Positions 1 to 6,829 of a DNA stretch of 22,708 nt are shown here, piece by piece. How positions within the stretch are numbered: position 1 is the first letter of the stretch; the number at the start of each line of letters is the position of its first letter. The notes under the pieces are model-generated. The model was not told where the DNA came from. It did no database searches and worked only from the letters and a program-made list of their open reading frames with translations. A program made the position numbers and the translations under genes. Origin of the DNA: Litorimonas sp964490745 (GTDB lineage Bacteria; Pseudomonadota; Alphaproteobacteria; Caulobacterales; Maricaulaceae). The stretch spans positions 1-22,708 of the forward strand of contig CAZBDT010000025.1 in the NCBI GenBank assembly GCA_964490745.1. The letters are read 5' to 3'.

Positions 1-10
1 TAGGTATTTT

Positions 11-277
11 ATGGCTATTTTTCTCCTATCTCAAACAAGTTTGGTGGACACAGCAAAGCTTGCGGATAAGTTACAAGCTTTGTTTCCTGATGAGCATTAT
101 ATGGCGGGCGCAGGCGCATGGTTAGTTTCGGCGGAAGGCACAGCACAAAACTTATCTCAGGAACTGGGTATTTCAGAAGGTGAGATAACATCAGTTATAG
201 TAGCTGAGATTGCCTCATACCATGGACGTGCCGACCCAGCTATATGGTCTTGGATCAAAGATAAATGGGAGGGCTAA
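11..277 (+). CDS. small protein of unknown function, possible Cas2/SinR-like fold
   Basis: An 88-residue cytosolic protein with no signal peptide or membrane segment. The alternation suggests beta-alpha-beta-alpha-beta-alpha: strand near 2-8 (AIFLLSQ), helix 13-24, strand 30-40 containing AWLVSAEGTA, helix 43-52, strand 58-68 ending SYHGRA, and a C-terminal helix with WSWIKDKW. This order and the W-L-V-S pattern recall small SinR/Cas2-like ferredoxin-fold proteins, but that is a fold-level guess without a catalytic signature. The ribosome site is weak (TAGG upstream). The stop lies one base before the next start, so the two genes are almost certainly co-translated. Nothing upstream is visible. 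Function unknown; I am confident that it is a gene, not of its role. Confidence 0.7.
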   Translation: MAIFLLSQTSLVDTAKLADKLQALFPDEHYMAGAGAWLVSAEGTAQNLSQELGISEGEITSVIVAEIASYHGRADPAIWSWIKDKWEG

Positions 278-278
278 T

Positions 279-581
279 ATGAACGAGACTAGCCCTAAAG
301 AATTCCCGCAAGTAACGCCAAAACCTGCCGCGCCTGAAAGTCTTATGCCAATTATGGGCATGTTGATGGAAATTCAAAAAGATATTGGTGGTATTCAGGC
401 TGATATTAATCGCTTGAATGAAACGGTTAAGGATCAAAATGAAGATATAAAAAAGCTGACTAAGGGGGCTATAGCTACAGGGACTGCTGTAATTATAATA
501 GGCGCAATCTTTGGCTGGCTCGCAACATCATATGGTGTTGAAATCCTGTCTGCTTTGGCCGCACTTAAAGAGGCAAGATAG
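279..581 (+). CDS. small coiled-coil protein with one C-terminal membrane helix, unknown function
   Basis: A 100-residue protein starting at the ATG at 279, chosen because a strong GGGAGGG ribosome site (267-273) sits five bases upstream. The longer reading from 210 would run through the preceding gene. Residues 1-20 are Pro-rich. Residues 25-62 form an amphipathic heptad-like helix (LMEIQKDIGGIQADINRL and onward), consistent with a coiled coil. Residues 65-83 are a hydrophobic helix (TGTAVIIIGAIFGWLA) followed by a short tail. The layout resembles small phage XhlA-like or membrane-adaptor proteins, but no family is certain. With the upstream 88-residue gene it makes a two-gene unit, which suggests the partners act together at the membrane. 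Confidence 0.72.
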   Translation: MNETSPKEFPQVTPKPAAPESLMPIMGMLMEIQKDIGGIQADINRLNETVKDQNEDIKKLTKGAIATGTAVIIIGAIFGWLATSYGVEILSALAALKEAR

Positions 582-613
582 TTAGCTAATTTCTAATTCT
601 ATAAACTTCATGG

Positions 614-641
614 AGTTTGCGCATCGAAAGTTGCGCAAACT
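614..641. repeat. perfect 10-bp inverted repeat (hairpin) after the two-gene cassette
   Basis: AGTTTGCGCA (614-623) is followed by an eight-base loop and its exact reverse complement TGCGCAAACT (632-641). It lies 33 bases after the stop of the small membrane protein and before the converging SDR gene. There is no run of T on either side, so it is not a classic intrinsic terminator. It could stabilise a 3' end, slow polymerase, or be a protein-binding site. Confidence 0.5.
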
Positions 642-685
642 GTTAATGCTAGTGTTCGTTTTAGTGTTTTCGTCCCAGAGTGGGA

Positions 686-1402
686 TTAGTGCTTGAAGCG
701 CGTGAGCGTGCCGGTTTCCGTGAAATTCGCGCTGAGCAGCTTTGAGAGATTATCCCAATGGTCTGAGGGATCGGGGAGCTTGCTGGCATCTTCGCCGGGA
801 ACGGCTTTGGCGCGCATAGCCGTGCGTGTTCCACCCGGATCATATATATTCACGCGTACAGACGTGATTTCAGTCTCTTGCGTGTAGATATTCGCCATGG
901 CTTCCAGTCCCGCTTTGGAGATCGCATAAGCGCCCCAATAGGCACGGTGGCTCTGCGCCACAGAACTCGTCACGGCGACCACACGTCCGGCGTCAGAGGC
1001 GCGTAAAAGAGGGTCTAAGGCTCGGATGAGGCGGTAATTGGCTGTCAAATTGACATTGAGTACGCTGTCCCAATCCTCAGGCTTAATATGGGGTAGGGGC
1101 GTAATATCGCCAAGTTGTGCGGCGTTAAGGAGTAATCCGTCCAGTTTTCCAAATCGTTCATAAAGAGCTTTGCCGAGCCGATCGATGGAGTCGCCATCTT
1201 TCAAGTCCATCGGGACGAGCGTGCATTGCCCGCCTGCGGCTTTGATATCATCGTCGAGATCTTCCAATCCGCCCTGTGTGCGTGCGATGGCAATGACATG
1301 CGCGCCGGCAGCGGCGAGTTGTTTAGCTGTGGCATAGCCAATCCCGCGAGATGCCCCGGTGACGAGGATGATGCGGCCAGAATGATCGGTCTTGAGGTTC
1401 AG
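686..1402 (-). CDS. SDR family NAD(P)-dependent oxidoreductase, probable CTG start
   Basis: A classical short-chain dehydrogenase of about 238 residues. The Rossmann glycine motif is TGASRGIG near residue 17, followed by NAAQ in place of the usual NNAG, then the catalytic Ser in VAVTSSVAQ and Tyr/Lys in YAISK. The first ATG in frame (1267) would remove the cofactor-binding half, so it cannot be the true start. Reading back, the frame stays open into purF, and the best start is CTG at 1402-1400, which overlaps the purF TGA as CTGA. GGAAG lies just upstream. This mimics the ATGA overlap seen between cvpA and purF, so translation is probably coupled to purF. Substrate is not predictable; placement behind purF is a recurrent arrangement in related bacteria. 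Confidence 0.85.
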   Translation of the reverse strand: MNLKTDHSGRIILVTGASRGIGYATAKQLAAAGAHVIAIARTQGGLEDLDDDIKAAGGQCTLVPMDLKDGDSIDRLGKALYERFGKLDGLLLNAAQLGDITPLPHIKPEDWDSVLNVNLTANYRLIRALDPLLRASDAGRVVAVTSSVAQSHRAYWGAYAISKAGLEAMANIYTQETEITSVRVNIYDPGGTRTAMRAKAVPGEDASKLPDPSDHWDNLSKLLSANFTETGTLTRFKH

Positions 1403-2868
1403 GCCACTTCCACGAGGAATGAGAGCTGATTGCGTCCGAGTAATTTGCGGTCTCTGTCAATCAATGCTGTCGGATAGGCGCCAGTGAAGCAGTGATCCGT
1501 ATATTGCGGGGCATCTTCTTCACGATATTTTTCGCCCATAGCCCAATAAAGACCTTCGACGGACAGGAAGCCCAAGCTGTCGACTTCCAACATCGATGTC
1601 ATTTCCTCCAGCGAGTAATTCGCCGCGATCAGCTTGTCTTTTGAGGGCATGTCGATGCCGTAATGATCGGGGAATTTAATGGGCGGAGAGGCGGAGCGGA
1701 AATGAACTTCCTTAGCGCCAGCGGCCTTGATCATGCGAACGATTTTTGTAGATGTGGTGCCGCGTACAATTGAATCGTCAACAAGCAATACTTTCTTGCC
1801 TTCAATCATAGCGCGATTGGCCGAGTGCTTTAGCTTCACGCCCATATCGCGAATTTGTTGCGTCGGTTGGATGAATGTCCGTCCAACATAGTGATTTCGG
1901 ATAATGCCGAGCTCAAACGGAATACCAGTGGCTTGTGAAAATCCGAGTGCTGCGGGGACACCGCTGTCAGGGACAGGAATGATGACGTCTACATCGGCCG
2001 GTGTTTCTTGTGCCAGACGTTCGCCCATCCTCTTACGTACTTGATAAACGGATTTGCCACCAACAATGCTGTCGGGGCGTGCGAAATAGACAAACTCAAA
2101 TATGCAGGGGCGGGACTGTGCGTTCGGGAAGGCTGTGAAACTGCGAATGCCGTCTTCATTAATAACGACAACTTCCCCAGGCGCGACCTCGCGAATGAAT
2201 TCCGCATCGATCATATCGAAAGCGCAAGTTTCAGAGGCGAGCACGTAGCTATTGCCAATCCGGCCCACGAGGAGAGGGCGAATGCCGAAACGGTCTCGCG
2301 CACCGATCAGCATATTTTCCGTCATGCCGACAAAGGCATAACCCCCGTCAACTTGACGAATTGCGGACACGAAACGATCAATGAACTCACCTTCTTTTTT
2401 GGCACGGGCAATTAGGTGGATAACGACTTCCGTATCTGATGTGGATTGAAAAATAGCGCCCTTTTTAACGAGGCGCTCTCTGAGCGTGTAAGCATTGGTA
2501 ATATGACCATTATGCGCCAGGGCAAAACCGCCTGTATGAAGTTCTGAGAAAAGCGGTTGAACATTGCGCAGCACGGTTTGTCCGGCCGTGGAGTAACGGA
2601 CATGACCAATGGAAATATGACCGCCCAGACGCTCGGACGGGTCATTGCCTGTAAAGTTATCACCGACGAGACCAAGATGCCGTTCTGTTGTAAATTGTTG
2701 CCCGTCTGTCGCTGCAATGCCGCAAGCTTCCTGTCCGCGATGCTGTAGGGCATGCAGGCCGAGTGCTGTGAGCGATGCGGCATTCTCAATACCGAAGATA
2801 CCGAAGACACCGCATTCCTCGCGGATTTTATCGTCATTTGGATCGAATTCACAGCTTGGATTGCTCAT
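1399..2868 (-). CDS. purF: amidophosphoribosyltransferase PurF
   Basis: First committed enzyme of de novo purine synthesis: PRPP plus glutamine gives 5-phosphoribosylamine. The protein is 489 residues, normal for the family. Residues 1-18 are a propeptide; Cys19 in EECGVFG would become the N-terminal nucleophile of the class II glutaminase domain. The phosphoribosyltransferase domain carries the PRPP loop VLLVDDSIVRGTT around residues 358-370. At two positions where Bacillus-type PurF has Fe-S ligands this protein reads FPDHYGID and TDHCFTG, so at least two of the four ligand cysteines are missing and a cluster is unlikely. The start ATG overlaps the true cvpA stop as ATGA, and the stop overlaps the SDR start, so radA-cvpA-purF-SDR looks like one operon. 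Confidence 0.97.
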   Translation of the reverse strand: MSNPSCEFDPNDDKIREECGVFGIFGIENAASLTALGLHALQHRGQEACGIAATDGQQFTTERHLGLVGDNFTGNDPSERLGGHISIGHVRYSTAGQTVLRNVQPLFSELHTGGFALAHNGHITNAYTLRERLVKKGAIFQSTSDTEVVIHLIARAKKEGEFIDRFVSAIRQVDGGYAFVGMTENMLIGARDRFGIRPLLVGRIGNSYVLASETCAFDMIDAEFIREVAPGEVVVINEDGIRSFTAFPNAQSRPCIFEFVYFARPDSIVGGKSVYQVRKRMGERLAQETPADVDVIIPVPDSGVPAALGFSQATGIPFELGIIRNHYVGRTFIQPTQQIRDMGVKLKHSANRAMIEGKKVLLVDDSIVRGTTSTKIVRMIKAAGAKEVHFRSASPPIKFPDHYGIDMPSKDKLIAANYSLEEMTSMLEVDSLGFLSVEGLYWAMGEKYREEDAPQYTDHCFTGAYPTALIDRDRKLLGRNQLSFLVEVA

Positions 2869-3568
2869 TGTCCTGACTCCAATATGTCTTCTGAAATACC
2901 TTGAAGGGCGCCGTCCTTAATGCGCTCTGCATAGGTCTTTGCCNNNNNNNNNNGGGTAGGGATTTTAGACCATTCCCAATTTTTTCTAAAAGTGGATAAA
3001 ATGTGGAATTCGCTAACATATCCGGAAGTGGTTTGGGTTCAGCCTCCATTTGGTCTCGCATAGATTTTGGCATATTGCGCAAGACTTCGTCATAAATGCC
3101 CTGTTCAATAAGATTTTTCTTATAGTCTTGAGCCTCTGCAGATGCACGATTTCCGGCTGTTAAAACCAAAACGCCGAGGGCTGCAATTATAAGGCCACGT
3201 GCAATGCCAAAGACAGCTCCAAGAATTCGGTCTAAAAATCCAGATTCTTTTCCCGCTATAGATTTGCCAATTTTTGACATGATGAGAACCATGATGAGGT
3301 ACACAATAAAAAAGACGCCAACCAATAGGGCGCCATCAGCTAACCACGCGGGAGAGATAAAGTCCTGCGCCGCAAACCTAAACTGACCCCAAACGAATAA
3401 GGTAGCTATGGCGGCGACTAAGAGGGCTGCAATCGAAATGACCTCTCTCATAAAGCCTCGTGAAGCTGCATAGAGCATGGAGATCAGAAGAATAATCAGA
3501 ACAACGACATCAAAGCCGTTAAAATCCCACGGCCCGATTGAAATTAGATTTAGCGTATGGGCAGTCAT
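2865..3568 (-). CDS. cvpA: CvpA family membrane protein (interrupted by an assembly gap)
   Basis: An inner-membrane CvpA-like protein with hydrophobic helices near residues 20-36 (FDVVVLIILLISMLYAA), 43-60, 75-97 and 116-135, and the conserved SRGFMREV loop after the first helix. Start ATG 3568 (MTAHTLN) lies 20 bases past the radA stop; a TTG at 3601 would overlap radA. A run of ten N at 2944-2953 splits the gene. With ten N taken literally the frame runs to a stop at 2849. The frame that starts AKTYAERIKDG after the gap and ends DILESGQ looks like genuine CvpA and stops in an ATGA overlap with purF at 2865. The gap length is therefore a placeholder and the gene is probably intact. CvpA is required for colicin V production in E. 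coli and is commonly linked to purF. Confidence 0.85.
2944..2953. other. assembly gap (10 N)
   Basis: Ten undetermined bases within cvpA. To join KIGNGLKSLP before the gap to AKTYAERIKDG after it in one frame, the true gap must be 10+1 modulo 3 bases (for example 8, 11 or 14), so ten is not the real length. Confidence 0.95.
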
Positions 3569-3588
3569 GGGGCGGGCGAGTCTCCAAG

Positions 3589-5004
3589 CTAGGCAGCCCA
3601 ACTCGTTGGATGGTCAAGGCCGCTTTCTGTGCTGGCTTCTACACGGCGAATGAGGTCGGGCAAAGCTTTGATTTCAATGATAGGCAGAGCCGCATTGTCA
3701 TTTCTGTCTCGTCCATCTTTTCGTTTCTGTGGTTTTGCCGTGATGGCGCGGTTAAATCCGAGTTTTGCTGCCTCTTTCAGTCTCGCATCTGCGCGACCTA
3801 CGGGTCTGACATCGCCTGAGAGGCTAATCTCACCAAATACAACCGAATCAGAAGGTAAGGGCACGTCAAAAGCGGATGAGGCGATTGCAGCTGCAACGGC
3901 CAAGTCAGCTGCAGGTTCATTAATGCGCAGCCCACCAGCAACATTTAAATAGACGTCTTTGCCGGCAAAACTGACCCCGCAACGCGTTTCCAATACGGCC
4001 AGCACCATGGCGAGGCGACTGCTCTCCCAACCTGTGACGGAGCGACGGGGGGTGCCAAATGCGGCGGGGGCGACGAGGGCTTGAATTTCTGTGAGGACCG
4101 GACGTGACCCTTCCAATCCCGCAAAGACGGCGGCTCCAGATGAGGCCTCTCCGCGCCCATCCAAGAAAAGCGCCGAAGGATTAGGGACTTCTGCCAAGCC
4201 GCTTTCGCGCATTTCAAACACGCCAATTTCATCCGTCGGACCAAAACGATTTTTATGTGCGCGTAAAATCCTGAACTGATGAGCGCGATCACCTTCGAAA
4301 TAGAGAACGGCATCAACCATATGTTCGACGACGCGGGGGCCAGCGATTTGTCCGTCTTTCGTAACGTGCCCCACGAGAATAACGCAGGCCCCGCGTTTTT
4401 TCGCAAATCGGGTGAGCTCTTGTGCACAGGCCCGCACTTGCGCCACCGTGCCGGGAGCTGCGCCGAGCTGGTCGGTCCATAATGTTTGAATGGAATCAAT
4501 GATGATGACGTCAGGCTTGGTCTCCATAAGGCCATCCAGAATGGGACCGAGTGACGTTTCTGAGGCGAGGTTAACAGGATGTTCCGATACACCTAGACGC
4601 TTTGCGCGGCGTCGGACCTGTCCCGTAGATTCTTCGCCTGAAATATATGCCGTTTTCAATCCGGAGGCTGCGAGTTGTCCTGTGGCTTGGAGGAGGAGCG
4701 TCGATTTACCGATACCTGGATCACCGCCGACTAACAGGGCTGACCCAGGAACTAACCCACCGCCCGTTACGCGGTCTAACTCTTCAATACCTGTTTTGAG
4801 GCGAGGGACGTCTTTAGATTCACCGCCGAGATCAACAAACTCCATGCCGCGACCTTTGCGGCGTTTATGCGCCGGTTTGGCATTCTGACTTTGTGTCTCT
4901 TCAACAAGCGTGTTCCATTCACCACAAGCATCGCAGCGCCCTGCCCATTTTCCGTGGACGCTCCCGCAGGATTGGCAAACAAATATAGTCGATGGCTTGG
5001 GCAT
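3589..5004 (-). CDS. radA: DNA repair protein RadA
   Basis: A RecA-like ATPase and DnaB-type helicase that helps process recombination intermediates and extends D-loops. It is 471 residues, close to the family norm. An N-terminal zinc finger uses Cys10, Cys13, Cys24 and Cys27. Walker A is GGDPGIGKST (residues 93-102), with the lysine at 100. The RadA-specific KNRFG motif is at 251-255. The C-terminal third is the Lon-protease-like domain (VYLNVAGGLRINEPAADLA) that lacks proteolytic activity in known members. It is the first gene of the minus-strand operon with cvpA and purF. A promoter should lie in 5005-5139, shared with the divergent secreted-protein gene. Confidence 0.97.
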   Translation of the reverse strand: MPKPSTIFVCQSCGSVHGKWAGRCDACGEWNTLVEETQSQNAKPAHKRRKGRGMEFVDLGGESKDVPRLKTGIEELDRVTGGGLVPGSALLVGGDPGIGKSTLLLQATGQLAASGLKTAYISGEESTGQVRRRAKRLGVSEHPVNLASETSLGPILDGLMETKPDVIIIDSIQTLWTDQLGAAPGTVAQVRACAQELTRFAKKRGACVILVGHVTKDGQIAGPRVVEHMVDAVLYFEGDRAHQFRILRAHKNRFGPTDEIGVFEMRESGLAEVPNPSALFLDGRGEASSGAAVFAGLEGSRPVLTEIQALVAPAAFGTPRRSVTGWESSRLAMVLAVLETRCGVSFAGKDVYLNVAGGLRINEPAADLAVAAAIASSAFDVPLPSDSVVFGEISLSGDVRPVGRADARLKEAAKLGFNRAITAKPQKRKDGRDRNDNAALPIIEIKALPDLIRRVEASTESGLDHPTSWAA

Positions 5005-5139
5005 AGACAGCCTGTCCCATAATCAAGGTCTGTTGTCAAAGTTTGTTTATGCTTTGTTCCCATTTTCCAAGGTCATAATGTAAGTAATAATTAACTACGA
5101 TCCTGTCATAAGCTTATTTGGAGTTGGGGAGGATTAGCC
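5005..5139. promoter_or_regulatory. divergent intergenic region between radA and the secreted-protein gene
   Basis: This 135-bp AT-rich stretch must hold promoters for both directions. I see no convincing -35/-10 pair; the most AT-rich patch is TAATAATTAA near 5084-5095. GGGGAGGA (5126-5132), seven bases before the ATG at 5140, is a strong ribosome site for the plus-strand gene. Confidence 0.4.
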
Positions 5140-6021
5140 ATGGGATGGGCTAAACGGCAAACTGTTTGGAACGGGGCTAAACTATCTGTCCTTGCGGGCT
5201 TTCTGGCCACCGTAATTTTTGTGCAGGCCAGCGCCTCTGTCATTGATCGACCGTTTTTTAGAGCCAATGCCGTTGTCATTATTTTTTCGGGTGGGGATTT
5301 CATTGAAAATAATGGTGAAGCGCCACTCGTACATGATTTCGTGCTTCTGGATAATGTTACCTCTGGAACAGAAGGTAATGATCTGATCGCGCAGAATGGT
5401 GTACCGGTCAACTTTCCATTCGATCCGATCAGTGATGGAACCTCAGGGGGGTGGCCGTTTCAAATCACGAACCAAACCTTTGGCGGTCAATATGACAATA
5501 ATCCATCTTTTCAGATGCTGGATGCCAATGACAGCTATACAGCCTTTGGCATAGATAATTCGACGGACATTGACCTTCTCGGTACGCAAGTTCGTTTCGC
5601 CTGGTTCTTTGTTGCAAGCAATACGGCTTTTGATCTCTATGCTCAGGCTTCAAATTTGGTAACCAACGGCGACTTTTCCAGTTTAGGATATGATAATATT
5701 GGATATCAGTTGCTTGAATTTTCTCCTGCATCCCCATCCATTGGCCAAAGATCTCAACTCGCCTCAGTCGGCGGTAATGGTATTATCATCGGGAATAATG
5801 CGAATGGATTCACACTGGATGATATTTCGGGTGGTCAAACCAAAGTCTATGATGGGGGCCGTAAAACGGCACGTATACCCGGATCAATCGCCCAGCAAGC
5901 CACGGGCTTTGCGAGTGTTTATAGGTTGAGAGGTTCCCCGATTACGGGGAACAATTATGATTTCTCATTAGGTACGGGGATTTTGTCCGCTGACGTTACC
6001 TATACGGTTTTCGCGCCTTAA
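5140..6021 (+). CDS. secreted protein of unknown function
   Basis: A 293-residue protein with a clear Sec signal peptide: basic start MGWAKRQ, hydrophobic core LSVLAGFLATVIFV, and a likely signal peptidase I site after QASA near residue 32. The mature part is rich in Asn, Gly, Ser and Thr with alternating beta-type segments and little charge, as in extracellular or outer-surface beta proteins. It has no cysteine, no PEP-CTERM or sorting tail, and no catalytic motif that I recognise. The start is supported by GGGGAGGA seven bases upstream. It stands alone on its strand, divergent from radA, and its stop overlaps that of the DsbA-like gene. It could be an adhesin, matrix or surface-layer component, but that is a guess from composition only. 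Confidence 0.8.
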   Translation: MGWAKRQTVWNGAKLSVLAGFLATVIFVQASASVIDRPFFRANAVVIIFSGGDFIENNGEAPLVHDFVLLDNVTSGTEGNDLIAQNGVPVNFPFDPISDGTSGGWPFQITNQTFGGQYDNNPSFQMLDANDSYTAFGIDNSTDIDLLGTQVRFAWFFVASNTAFDLYAQASNLVTNGDFSSLGYDNIGYQLLEFSPASPSIGQRSQLASVGGNGIIIGNNANGFTLDDISGGQTKVYDGGRKTARIPGSIAQQATGFASVYRLRGSPITGNNYDFSLGTGILSADVTYTVFAP

Positions 6022-6761
6022 CCCTCTAATGCGGCCTCAACGAGTTGCTCCAGTCTCGCTGTATTTGCACCCGAAACATATTCATCACCCACAACGAAGA
6101 ATGGTGTCCCTGTGAGCGGGGGAATGCGGTTTGCCAACTGAAGCGTATCGTTGATGTGTTGGTCAATGGACGCATCGGCCAGATCAGCCTCATAGCGGCG
6201 CATATCTAGACCAATCTCCTCGGCTGTCTTGCGAATAATATCACCACTCAGACGTGGCTTGCTCATCAATGCGAAATGCATCTCTTTATATTTACCTTGT
6301 TTATCTGCGGCTAAAGCTGCGCGTGAGGCGAGACGAGAGGTTTTAGTGCGGTCATCAAGTATGGGAAGCTCTTTGAAAACGATGCGAACATCGTCACCAT
6401 ATTTTTCGACGGCCTCCTCTACCCAAGGTGTCGCGCGTTTGCAAAAGCCGCAATTATAATCGAAAAACTCAACAATCGTAACCTTAGCATCGTCAGGTCC
6501 AAGCGTTGCATCGCGTGGATCATTTTCAAGAGCGTCTTTGGCTGCAATAATTGAGCTTTTATGGATTTCTTGCTCTTGCCTCGCTTCTTTCTCTTGAAGT
6601 TTGATAATGGCATCGCGAATGACTTCTGGGTTTTCGAGCAAGTACTCTTTTACGATTGTTTCAATTTCGGCCTTGCTCAGATTTTTCGTTGGGCCAGCTT
6701 CGGCACAAGATGCCGTCATGATGCCAACCGCCGCGATCGACGTCAGTAAAAAGGGTCTCAT
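6018..6761 (-). CDS. DsbA family thiol:disulfide oxidoreductase (Com1/ScsC-like)
   Basis: A 247-residue envelope protein that probably introduces or rearranges disulfides. The N-terminus is a signal sequence ending TASC, so Cys19 could be lipidated, though Thr at -3 is unusual and cleavage after CAEA is an alternative. Residues 28-62 (KAEIETIVKEYLLENPEVI) match the helical N-terminal domain seen in ScsC/Com1-type proteins, where it can mediate oligomerisation. The thioredoxin fold follows, with active site CGFC (Cys104, Cys107) in FFDYNCGFCKRA and the cis-Pro in LTGTPFFVV. It lies 68 bases downstream of the M48 protease gene on the same strand, which fits a shared role in envelope protein quality. 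Its stop overlaps the opposite gene's stop by four bases. Confidence 0.93.
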   Translation of the reverse strand: MRPFLLTSIAAVGIMTASCAEAGPTKNLSKAEIETIVKEYLLENPEVIRDAIIKLQEKEARQEQEIHKSSIIAAKDALENDPRDATLGPDDAKVTIVEFFDYNCGFCKRATPWVEEAVEKYGDDVRIVFKELPILDDRTKTSRLASRAALAADKQGKYKEMHFALMSKPRLSGDIIRKTAEEIGLDMRRYEADLADASIDQHINDTLQLANRIPPLTGTPFFVVGDEYVSGANTARLEQLVEAALEG

Positions 6762-6829
6762 ATCAATCTCTAATTTCTATTTCTTTGTCAGCTTTAGACT
6801 ATACGAGCTGCAGTCCTAATTGGATATGA

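Noticed and set aside
210..581. Membrane protein starting at ATG 210
   Set aside because: It would overlap the upstream gene by 68 bases; the ATG at 279 has a strong ribosome site.
673..685. TCCCA-GAG-TGGGA hairpin at the SDR stop
   Set aside because: A five-pair stem with no T run; too weak to call a terminator.
686..1267. SDR gene starting at ATG 1267
   Set aside because: It would lack the TGASRGIG cofactor motif that is encoded in frame immediately upstream.
2849..3601. cvpA reading from TTG 3601 to the stop at 2849
   Set aside because: The start overlaps radA, and the end results from treating the ten N as a true length; the frame ending at 2865 fits the family and the operon.
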